DNA from: an uncultured Flavobacteriales bacterium
Lineage (GTDB): Bacteria; Bacteroidota; Bacteroidia; Flavobacteriales; Crocinitomicaceae
Direction: 5' to 3'
NCBI GenBank assembly: GCA_946482515.1
Contig: CAMLRS010000013.1
Location: forward strand, 38,756 to 102,755
Length of the DNA stretch: 64,000 nucleotides
Position 1 is the stretch's first letter, and each line of letters starts with the position of its first letter. A model generated the notes under the pieces. The model did no database searches. It was not told the DNA's origin and was given only the letters and a program-made list of their open reading frames with translations. Shown one piece after another: positions 45,154-53,503 of the stretch. Both the position numbers and the translations under genes were made by a program.

Positions 45154-48100
45154 ATGATCAAGTATTGCCTTTTCCTTTTGTTGCTTTTCCCGGTAGTATC
45201 CCGGGCGCAGGAACTGATTACCAGTGCGTACTATCCGTTTGCAGCCCTTGCTGTGAATAGCGAAATGACATTGGCCGACCCTATGGCTTTAGACCAGTCA
45301 CCGGGAACGGATTACAAAGTCGAGCGCCGGTTCCGGATGGAGCTGGTCTATAACCGGAATAACCACACGGACCGTGTTATAGCGACCAAGTGGAAGCTGA
45401 CCGTGACGGTACAGAACACCGTGAGTCTGCAATCCGAAAGCCTGGTGCTGGAATTTACGCCGTCGGGTGACGCGATCTATACAGCCTGGGCCGATTTTAC
45501 CGGAAATGTGACCAGTATGAACTGGAAAGTAACGTCCATTACCGTTCAAGGGTATGGTGGGGGAACCCCTACATTATCGGATCTCCCATTGCAGGATATC
45601 CATATGGAAGCCATGGTGTTCAACGATCGCCTGGTGAACCTGAGCACAACGGCTTCCAAGCTTTCCCTCAACAGCAATATACTGAGCTGGGATTATGTGC
45701 CCGGTGCCGTTGAATACGACGTGGAATGGGTGTTTATTGGCGAGGACGATGATTTTACATACAATTCCGGTGCACCACAAGCTCCTTTCGATTTCAAAGA
45801 GCCGGTTCGCATCACGACTTTCCGTCACCACCACGAGCTGGACCTCATCTACCCGAAGGGAGATCTGTATTTCCGGGTACGTCCGAAAGGCTACCAGTTC
45901 CGTACAGGAAACAAAGAAGTGTATTACAACGGCAACTGGTCGTATGCGAAAAAGTCGGGTAGCGGGAACATGACGCTGGCCATTACGAGCGACTTCGAAG
46001 AGCTGAAAAACTGGAGCTACACTGTGGCTTATGCCGAGAACGGCATGTCGATGAGCCAGATCACCTATTACGACGGCTCGTTGCGTGCCCGTCAGCAATT
46101 GACCCGTATGAAAAGCACCGGGCAGGTTGTGGCCGCCGGAAGCTTGTACGATTACGAAGGCCGGCAAACCGTTCAGGTGATCCCTACGCCGGTTAACGCG
46201 AACAGCATCAGCTATTACAGTCACCTGCACAAGGATGCCGGTGGCGGCGATTTCGACAAGTCGGATTTTGACCTCGGAACCACAACACCCATGGGGACAG
46301 GAGCCGGTGCCGGACGCTATTATAGCAGCTCCAACGACCTGACGAGCGACCCGTTCCGCGACCGCATTCCGGATGCTGAAGGCTATCCGTACGTGCAGAC
46401 CGAATTTACCAACGACAATACCGGTCGTCTGAAACGCTCTTCCGGAGTAGGGTATGCCCATCGTTTGGGCGGCGGACACGAGACCATGTATTTTTACGTC
46501 AAGCCTACCGAGCGTGATTTGCGCGAGTTGTTCGGGAAAAATGTCGGGGATGTCAGTCATTACGACAAACAAGTAGTGGTAGACCCGAACGGGCAGGCTT
46601 CCGTTACCTACACAGACCAATTCGGGCGCGTGATCGCCTCCGGTCTGATGGGGGCTGCGCCATCGAGCCTGATGCCGCTGGATAACAACCCGGGCGGTAC
46701 ACCGGTATCTACGACCGCCGATCTGATGTCGATGAACCAGATCATCAATACCAATGGCAGCCTCGAGAGTGTAACGGATTACCATCATTTGAACATGGGG
46801 ACTAATTCCGTCACGCTGAAATACGATATGCTGTCGGGCGGGATCAACAGTGCAGAAGCGATTTTCGGAACCGAAGGCTGTGCTTCCTGCTTCTACGAGC
46901 TGGAGCTGAAGGTTTATGATCCGAATGGCAACCTCGTGAACATCAACTATACCTCGCAGACACTGGGTGGTTCGCCAATGAGCTACATTTATGAAAAGTA
47001 CTCAGGCAGCTCGTTGAATTGCAACAATCCGAGTTTTGATCCGACGCTTACGCCGATCAACCACAGTGTTTCGCTGACCCAAAGCGGCGTTTACCGCATT
47101 GTGAAGATCCTGCGCGTGGACCAGGCTGCCGTAGCGGCGTGGATGGCAACAAACGGGACGACCTTGCCAGGTGCTCCTGACCTGGAGCTGATCACGAATG
47201 AGTACCTGTCGAATATCATCACATCAGGCTGCGGCTTCGATTGCGATGCCTACTTCGAGCAGGAATGCCGTGAAGACTTGGGCTACCCGATCACTGGGGT
47301 ACTTTCTACCGCTGCTCGTGATTCTGTGGATGCGTGTATCGAATCCAAGTGTATTGCCAGCATGGACGAAATTACCAATACCGAAGTGCCGGAGGCCGAC
47401 GAATGCAATATGATCCGCGGCATGTTCGAGCAGGACCTGTCGCCGGGCGGCTGGGTATTTGAAGAAGACCTGGCATGGCGTGCAACAACCTCCAACTGGG
47501 ATATGGATTACCCAACGGGCGGAACACCATTTAATCCTTCTTCCTGGGAAGACCTGATCAACAACTGGCAGCCGGAATGGTCGGAAACGCTATTCCTGGC
47601 AGGCAAACACCCGGAGAATTGCCATCACGAGAAATGCGTTGATCTGGCAGCAATCAAGGAGTATATCCAGGAGCTGCACGGTGTGACCACGATGACTGCA
47701 GCCGAATCGGGCCTGTACCTAAACACTGGCGCGAATCGGGATTTCTGGGGCTCCAACGACCCGCTCAGCTCCGATCCGCTTTATTCCACGGCGTTTGCTA
47801 CCTGGCTCAATACGATCAACAGCAACTACAACGGCTCGGGCGATAATATTTTCGAGGCCGTTAATGACCTGATCGCAGCCAATCCAGGCCTTGTAGCCGG
47901 CGCACCTGTGTTGAACGACCGTAAATGGGAGCTCATGCGCAGTCTCTACCTGGGCGCGCGCGAGCAATTCATCGAAGACAATTACAATTACAGCTGCAAC
48001 CCGCCATACTATCCGCATCCATCTGCGCATTTCGTAAACCCGGCTGAAGCGCTCGATCCGTACGGCGAATCCTTCCCGGCGGAAAACTGCGGCGACATTT

Positions 48101-51100
48101 GCGCCAACAACGTGAGCTACTGGATGAACCGCATCGAAGAGGAATGCCCTTCGCTCGATTCCGTGGAATTGCTCAACATACAGGGGCATTTGCAGAATTA
48201 CTGCATTACCGATTGCGACGGACTGGCAAATGTAGCCGGAGCGATTCAGATCAGCGATTTGTCGTCCAATGCCGACCTGCTGGCGGTAGATGATATCCTG
48301 GATCATTACTGCGACTTCAACCTGATCAGCCTGGCACAGGACGATACCTGTGATGTACGTGATACCGTTGTCTTGAACAACGTGAATGTTACCTCGCTCG
48401 AATTCGATAAAAATATACAGATGCTCTGGAGCGTTGCTGAACCGGATGCCAGCTACCTGACATTTATCACGCAGCCAGCCATAACAGGCATTTCAGGCTA
48501 TGCATCTAAATTCCCGCTGGCACACTGGCAAAGCGGCATGCAGATCAAACTTACGAATCTGGGCACTTCTACGAATACCGTTTACGACATTTCGGATATT
48601 GCCAGCATCGCTTCACTGGGAACCACGATCTCTGGTTACCTGATCGACGTTCATGTAAGAGTGACGCTGCTCGATGGCAGCGAACACCTGCATACCATCG
48701 ACCAGTTCAGCTTGTCGGAAGATCACCTCACAGGCTGGTCCGTTTTCGATATCGACAGCATTGCCGGTAAAGTAACGGTGGAATACACCATTTGCGCCGA
48801 CACGACCTCGCCGCTCGATACCGACTTTTCACTCGAGAACTGGATCGAAGATTGCGTGGACGATATCGAAGAAGAAGCCACCACGCTGGCCGAAGTGCTC
48901 TATGCCGAATTGCTGGAAAACTTCCTGAACGATGCAGCTTACAGCTTCTCGGCCAATTGCTTCGGAGATGGCCTGAGCGAGCAGTTCTCTATTTCGTATT
49001 CCAAGTGCGAATACGCCTTCACGCTGTATTATTACGATCAGGCAGGCAACCTCGTGCAGACCGTTCCGCCACAGGGCGTGCATATTGTGCCGGCCGCAGG
49101 CTTCAATGCCTCCGGTGTTTGGAATGGCACAACGCAGCCGGCTCACCTGATGACGAGCAACTACCTGTTCAACGCCTTCAACCAGCCGCGCGAGATGAAA
49201 ACGCCGGACGGGGGCAACACACGTTTTGCCTACAACCGCAACCAGCAGCTGCGCGCTTCGCAGAACGCGCAGCAGCAGTATGAGGAGACCCAGCCGTCCC
49301 CAGTTTATAAATGCAATTACCTCAAGTACGACGCGCTCGGTCGCGTAGTTGAAGCTGGACTTGTTGCGACAGCATGGTCGAATGTTTCACCGGATATACC
49401 TACCTGGCCGGTAGCTGGCCTTGGTGCTCCTTTCGAGCCTGGAACGTATCCTCTGAGTGAAGTCACACGCACATCCTACCACAAGCAAAACCTGTCACTT
49501 GACGTGGCATTGGGCTGGAGCCCGAAAGAGCTCAACAACCGTGTTGCGTCGGTGGCGTTTTACGATCAAATGACCACGCCAGCACCGGTGACTTACACCA
49601 ATGCCATTTTCTACGATTACGACATCCAGGGCAATGTGAAGCGTTTGCTCACTGATCTGAACGGAACGCTGGGCACGCAGCGCTACAAAACCGTCGATTA
49701 CGAATACGATCTCTATTCCGGTAAGGTCAACCGCGTGGTGTACCAGAAAGAAAAAGAAGACCAGTTCATCCACCGCTATGTTTACGACGACGACAACCGT
49801 CTCACCGGTGTGGAAACCTCGCGCGATGGCATTCAGTGGGACAATGATGCTTCCTACTATTACTACCTGCACGGTCCGCTGGCACGTACGGAGCTGGGCG
49901 AAGACAAGGTACAGGGAACGGATTACGCCTATACGGTCCATGGCTGGCTGAAAGGAGTGAACAGCAATACGCTGACGGCACGCAGGGATATGGGCCACGA
50001 CGGTTCTGCGCAAAACCTCGGCAATAAATGGACAGCCCAGGATGCGATGGGTTTCAGTTTGACCTATTACAACAACGGTTCGACTGAACAAGATTACAAA
50101 CCCATCGTAACACCAACGGCAGATGCCAACTGGCTGGCGGCAAATGAAAGTGTTATCCTGAGCTCCGGCGACGGAAGACTGTTCAACGGTAATATCCGCA
50201 TGATGGTGACCGCCATCTTGAAAACCGACAACACACAGCTGGGAGTGGTGGCACGCCAGTACCGCTACGACCAGTTTCAGCGTCTGAAGGAGGCGAAGAC
50301 GTGGAGTGCTACCAACTTGTTGGCCAATAACAGTTGGACCGGAGCTGCTCCTTCAGCTTCCAATGCTCATCTTTCGCAATACAGCTATGATCTGAACGGA
50401 AACATTACGGCGTTGATGCGAAGAGGACAATCGGGAGGTATGGACAATCTGACGTATACGTATTACAATGCTTTGAGCGGTCTCCCGAACCAGAACAACA
50501 AGCTGGAAAAAGTGACAGATACCTATCCATCCATCAATTATTCAGATGACCTGGAGACGCAGAATCCGAACAATTACCTCTACGATGCCGCCGGGCGTTT
50601 AACAGCCGATGCCTCAGAAGGCATCACCATTACCTGGACGGCGCAGAACAAAGTAAAAAAGATCGACAAAGCAACAGGAGCCGATGTAGAGTTCGTCTAT
50701 GACGCTTTGGGCCGCCGTGTGTGCAAAATGGTCACGAACGGTGCTACGATCACCCGTACCTGGTATGCACTGGATGCGCAGGGCGAAGTGATGGCCACTT
50801 ACACACAAACGGGGGCTTCACCTTCAACGACCATGCTGGACGAGTTCCAGATCTACGGCTCACAGCGTTTAGGAACGAGACCTGTAGGTACTACACTTGC
50901 TGCGACACCGAATTTTAATTATATTTCGGAGGATAATAAAGCCAGCGCTATCATTGAATTGAAGCTATCGACGTTTACAAATGGTCAAACCGTGCAGTAC
51001 AAACTGGATAATGCTGGTGTACTTACGAATTTGAACGCCACAACTCATACGTGGAACACAACCCAGACCATTGAGACGAATGTAGCGGCGCTGATGAAAT

Positions 51101-52644
51101 TAATCAACGCCAATAGTATAGCTACGGACGTAACAGCCAGTCTGTGGTGGAGCAATAATGCCGCGGGCACATTGTACATGAAACTAGAGTTCCTGCAGCC
51201 GGGCAACTGGCAAGGGCAAACGCTAAAGATCTATGTGAACGGTGCAAACAGCGTAGCTGCTGGTCATCTGCCAAAACGTGTATTGGGCTTCGGAACCAGC
51301 AAAGGAAGCGTTGTTTACGGTGCGAAACGTTACGAGCTGGCAAACCACTTAGGAAACGTATTGGCTGTGATTTCTGACCGAAAGTGGGGAATAGACGATG
51401 GCATATACAATACCTCAACAGGTGTAAAGACTTCCTCGACTCCGGATGGACAAACCGATTACTATTTCCCAACGGTGGTGATGTATGCTGATTACGACCC
51501 CTTCGGGACTCAGCAGGATGGGCGGAAGTTGAATACGACCAGCTACAAATACGGCTTCCAGGGCCAGGAAGCAGATAACGAGATCAAGCTGGAAGGTAAC
51601 AGCTGGAACTATGAGTACCGAATGCATGACCCGAGGATAGGAAGGTTCTTTGCAATAGATCCGCTGGCACCGAAGTATCCATTCTACTCTCCTTATGCCT
51701 TTTCAGGGAATAGGGTTATTGATTGTGTGGAGTTGGAAGGATTAGAACCTCAAGATGCTAATGGGAAACCAATTGCTGCTGATAAGGGAAAGGCATGGTA
51801 TGAGGGAACTGATGGATCTTTCGAGCAATTTGAACCAGGCGCTGGTGTTAATGGTCCTCCAACCACTGTGGATGGTAATAATATTATTCTGTACTATGAA
51901 ATACCGGGCACTGCTACTCCAATGCCGGCAGATCAATTTGCAAATGACTACGGCATCGAATACGATCCAGTTACAGGCTATCCTATTCAAATGCCAGACT
52001 TGGCGCCAACACCAGGAGGTCGTGATTTTGATAGTGAAAAATTCGTTCTTCAATTGGGAGCGGCAATTGGGGCAGGTGCCGCCGCAACAATAGGAATTGT
52101 TTTTGCACTTCCTGTAATAGGGGTGGCAGCTGTAGAATCAGCAGCAATTTTGTCAACTACCACTACAACTGTCAGTGGTACAACAGGTATGCTTACCACG
52201 ACAACTATAGGTGGTAGTATGGTATTGGGAACGGGTGCATATACTACGCTTAGCGAAGGATATGTAGGATCATCTCTTGCGAAGACTGCGATAGATGCAA
52301 GCCTACAGGGCGCAGTAAATGGAGTTAATAAAATTGATTTTGCTGATTCTTGGGCGAATGGGTGGTTACCATTAGGAGCTTCGTCTATTGTAAGCGGAGC
52401 TGTAGATTACACTCCTTTTGCTCCTACAGAAGAACGAATTCAAACGGTTTTTGATAAGAAAACCTTTAATGATGTAATCAAGGATGCTACTTTAAATTAT
52501 ACACTGGGATCATTTGGAAGTTCAGCAGAGACTTTACTAAGCCAACCGGTGAGACAATTAGGAGCTCCTCAATTATCTCCCTTATTTCAAATACCAATTG
52601 GTTTAGGTAGCGAGATGACAAAAAGAAAAATTCAGGGGCAATGA
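45154..52644 (+). CDS. Rhs/YD-repeat giant protein with variable C-terminal tip
   Basis: This 2496-aa protein starts at ATG 45154 (MIKYCLFLLLLFPVVSRAQ signal peptide); an earlier in-frame ATG lies in the previous gene. The N-terminal half has the region common in Bacteroidota Rhs proteins (YYDGSLRARQQLTRMKSTGQ, LYDYEGRQTVQVIP) and a Cys-rich part (about 680-960). YD repeats run from about 1350 (YNRNQQLRASQ, YDQFQRLKEA, YDLNGNITALM, YDAAGRLTAD, YDALGRRVCK). The Rhs core is near 2050-2195 (ANHLGNVLAVISDRKWG, YDPFGTQQDGR, FQGQEADNEIK, EYRMHDPRIGRFFAIDPLA). The last ~300 residues after ELEGLEP (about 51750 on) are the tip: AT-rich DNA and Gly/Ala-rich hydrophobic helices. A candidate immunity gene overlaps the stop. 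Confidence 0.93.
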   Translation: MIKYCLFLLLLFPVVSRAQELITSAYYPFAALAVNSEMTLADPMALDQSPGTDYKVERRFRMELVYNRNNHTDRVIATKWKLTVTVQNTVSLQSESLVLEFTPSGDAIYTAWADFTGNVTSMNWKVTSITVQGYGGGTPTLSDLPLQDIHMEAMVFNDRLVNLSTTASKLSLNSNILSWDYVPGAVEYDVEWVFIGEDDDFTYNSGAPQAPFDFKEPVRITTFRHHHELDLIYPKGDLYFRVRPKGYQFRTGNKEVYYNGNWSYAKKSGSGNMTLAITSDFEELKNWSYTVAYAENGMSMSQITYYDGSLRARQQLTRMKSTGQVVAAGSLYDYEGRQTVQVIPTPVNANSISYYSHLHKDAGGGDFDKSDFDLGTTTPMGTGAGAGRYYSSSNDLTSDPFRDRIPDAEGYPYVQTEFTNDNTGRLKRSSGVGYAHRLGGGHETMYFYVKPTERDLRELFGKNVGDVSHYDKQVVVDPNGQASVTYTDQFGRVIASGLMGAAPSSLMPLDNNPGGTPVSTTADLMSMNQIINTNGSLESVTDYHHLNMGTNSVTLKYDMLSGGINSAEAIFGTEGCASCFYELELKVYDPNGNLVNINYTSQTLGGSPMSYIYEKYSGSSLNCNNPSFDPTLTPINHSVSLTQSGVYRIVKILRVDQAAVAAWMATNGTTLPGAPDLELITNEYLSNIITSGCGFDCDAYFEQECREDLGYPITGVLSTAARDSVDACIESKCIASMDEITNTEVPEADECNMIRGMFEQDLSPGGWVFEEDLAWRATTSNWDMDYPTGGTPFNPSSWEDLINNWQPEWSETLFLAGKHPENCHHEKCVDLAAIKEYIQELHGVTTMTAAESGLYLNTGANRDFWGSNDPLSSDPLYSTAFATWLNTINSNYNGSGDNIFEAVNDLIAANPGLVAGAPVLNDRKWELMRSLYLGAREQFIEDNYNYSCNPPYYPHPSAHFVNPAEALDPYGESFPAENCGDICANNVSYWMNRIEEECPSLDSVELLNIQGHLQNYCITDCDGLANVAGAIQISDLSSNADLLAVDDILDHYCDFNLISLAQDDTCDVRDTVVLNNVNVTSLEFDKNIQMLWSVAEPDASYLTFITQPAITGISGYASKFPLAHWQSGMQIKLTNLGTSTNTVYDISDIASIASLGTTISGYLIDVHVRVTLLDGSEHLHTIDQFSLSEDHLTGWSVFDIDSIAGKVTVEYTICADTTSPLDTDFSLENWIEDCVDDIEEEATTLAEVLYAELLENFLNDAAYSFSANCFGDGLSEQFSISYSKCEYAFTLYYYDQAGNLVQTVPPQGVHIVPAAGFNASGVWNGTTQPAHLMTSNYLFNAFNQPREMKTPDGGNTRFAYNRNQQLRASQNAQQQYEETQPSPVYKCNYLKYDALGRVVEAGLVATAWSNVSPDIPTWPVAGLGAPFEPGTYPLSEVTRTSYHKQNLSLDVALGWSPKELNNRVASVAFYDQMTTPAPVTYTNAIFYDYDIQGNVKRLLTDLNGTLGTQRYKTVDYEYDLYSGKVNRVVYQKEKEDQFIHRYVYDDDNRLTGVETSRDGIQWDNDASYYYYLHGPLARTELGEDKVQGTDYAYTVHGWLKGVNSNTLTARRDMGHDGSAQNLGNKWTAQDAMGFSLTYYNNGSTEQDYKPIVTPTADANWLAANESVILSSGDGRLFNGNIRMMVTAILKTDNTQLGVVARQYRYDQFQRLKEAKTWSATNLLANNSWTGAAPSASNAHLSQYSYDLNGNITALMRRGQSGGMDNLTYTYYNALSGLPNQNNKLEKVTDTYPSINYSDDLETQNPNNYLYDAAGRLTADASEGITITWTAQNKVKKIDKATGADVEFVYDALGRRVCKMVTNGATITRTWYALDAQGEVMATYTQTGASPSTTMLDEFQIYGSQRLGTRPVGTTLAATPNFNYISEDNKASAIIELKLSTFTNGQTVQYKLDNAGVLTNLNATTHTWNTTQTIETNVAALMKLINANSIATDVTASLWWSNNAAGTLYMKLEFLQPGNWQGQTLKIYVNGANSVAAGHLPKRVLGFGTSKGSVVYGAKRYELANHLGNVLAVISDRKWGIDDGIYNTSTGVKTSSTPDGQTDYYFPTVVMYADYDPFGTQQDGRKLNTTSYKYGFQGQEADNEIKLEGNSWNYEYRMHDPRIGRFFAIDPLAPKYPFYSPYAFSGNRVIDCVELEGLEPQDANGKPIAADKGKAWYEGTDGSFEQFEPGAGVNGPPTTVDGNNIILYYEIPGTATPMPADQFANDYGIEYDPVTGYPIQMPDLAPTPGGRDFDSEKFVLQLGAAIGAGAAATIGIVFALPVIGVAAVESAAILSTTTTTVSGTTGMLTTTTIGGSMVLGTGAYTTLSEGYVGSSLAKTAIDASLQGAVNGVNKIDFADSWANGWLPLGASSIVSGAVDYTPFAPTEERIQTVFDKKTFNDVIKDATLNYTLGSFGSSAETLLSQPVRQLGAPQLSPLFQIPIGLGSEMTKRKIQGQ

Positions 52645-53018
52645 AAATGATGATTAACCGACAGATTTTAATGCTGATAGGTTTGGGATTACTGGCCTTC
52701 ATCATTTATATTTTTACAGTAGTTATTCCAAGCCAGGAATTAGAAAAGGAATATAAATATACAGTAGGCACTGTTTTTAAAATAGAAAACCCTAGCAGAG
52801 GTTCTAAGGTTGCTAATTTTAGCTACCGCTATAAACAAAGGAGTTATCTGAGTTTTTTCAGAATTCGATTACCAAGAGACAAGAAAGTAAGTGAGGGGTT
52901 CCGAATATTTATAAAATTCTCTCCAAATGATCCCGAAAACATTAGTTTAATACATGAAAAGGTAGTGCCTGATTCTTTGGTTGCTCCTGATGAAGGATGG
53001 GAAATCCTCCCTAAATAA
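52641..53018 (+). CDS. Candidate immunity protein of the main Rhs tip (DUF3592-like)
   Basis: This 125-aa protein's ATG overlaps the Rhs stop (ATGA at 52641-52644). One transmembrane helix (residues about 9-28, LMLIGLGLLAFIIYIFTVVI) is followed by a small beta domain (YTVGTVFKIENPSRGSKVAN; RIFIKFSPNDPENISLI). That domain resembles DUF3592-type modules, where a Tyr-rich strand and a P-N-P turn recur. By position directly behind a polymorphic tip it is the likely immunity protein, anchored to a membrane. Function is inferred only from context. DNA is AT-rich like the tip. Confidence 0.7.
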   Translation: MKMMINRQILMLIGLGLLAFIIYIFTVVIPSQELEKEYKYTVGTVFKIENPSRGSKVANFSYRYKQRSYLSFFRIRLPRDKKVSEGFRIFIKFSPNDPENISLIHEKVVPDSLVAPDEGWEILPK

Positions 53019-53025
53019 AATAAGA

Positions 53026-53382
53026 TTAAGTAGCTTTTGGTCTGAGCTTGATTATTAGAAATACTGTCACAATATCCGATCCTTTTAGAGGACTATATTT
53101 TGCCTGTTGATAAACAATTTCTTTAACTTTCTTGATGACTTCTGGGTCTGATGTTGTTGTTTGTGCCATAGATACAATAGGCAGTTCCACAACATCCCCA
53201 TTTTCATCAATTTTTACCTTCAGAGAAACTTTACAAAGTTCTGGAACTACTATTTCTGAAAAGTTGGGAGTTTTAATCAGTTCTCTTTGTTGGGTGGTAT
53301 CTGTGCTCGAGTTATTGGTTTGTGCTTTTAGACTGGTGCTCGTTAAGGCAAATAAGGCAAGTAATCCGACTATTATTTTCAT
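53026..53382 (-). CDS. Small secreted TonB-C-like protein
   Basis: This 118-aa protein has a signal peptide (MKIIVGLLALFALTSTSLKAQ). The mature ~97 residues match a TonB C-terminal-like fold: LCKVSLKVKIDENGDVVELP, then VIKKVKEIVYQQAKYSP and VTVFLIIKLRP. Without a membrane anchor it is not a full TonB. It is convergent to the candidate immunity gene (7 bp apart) and breaks the direction of the Rhs cassettes. It has its own minus-7 box at 53408-53415. Confidence 0.75.
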   Translation of the reverse strand: MKIIVGLLALFALTSTSLKAQTNNSSTDTTQQRELIKTPNFSEIVVPELCKVSLKVKIDENGDVVELPIVSMAQTTTSDPEVIKKVKEIVYQQAKYSPLKGSDIVTVFLIIKLRPKAT

Positions 53383-53407
53383 GACATTTTGATCTTGTTT
53401 TTTTTGT

Positions 53408-53415
53408 CAAAGATA
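53408..53415 (-). promoter_or_regulatory. Minus-7 box (TATCTTTG) of the TonB-C-like gene
   Basis: It is an exact TAnnTTTG match on the minus strand, 25 nt upstream of the ATG at 53382. Confidence 0.5.
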
Positions 53416-53437
53416 ATGCCATTAAATTAAGAAATCT

Positions 53438-53489
53438 CGCGCCAGGGATTGGAGCAAGCTATCATGTAGCGCGGAAAGCCCGACCCGCC
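53438..53489. other. GC-rich conserved-looking segment at the cassette boundary
   Basis: This short GC-rich island in AT-rich DNA contains GCGCCAGGGATTGGAGC, then an apparent spacer, then GCGGAAAGCCCGACCCGCC. The words look like a recurring Bacteroidota intergenic motif that I recall only from memory. It ends about 55 bp before homology to the main rhs core begins (about 53543). It could be a structured RNA, an insertion scar or a recombination boundary. Confidence 0.4.
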
Positions 53490-53503
53490 ATTGAAATGAA
53501 TTT

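Noticed and set aside
45154..52644. T9SS cargo status of the Rhs protein
   Set aside because: No type A or type B sorting domain is present at its C-terminus, which is the variable tip.
53026..53382. Immunity gene of the lipase-like cassette
   Set aside because: It is on the opposite strand, has its own promoter box and a TonB-C-like fold; the lipoprotein after the cassette fits better.
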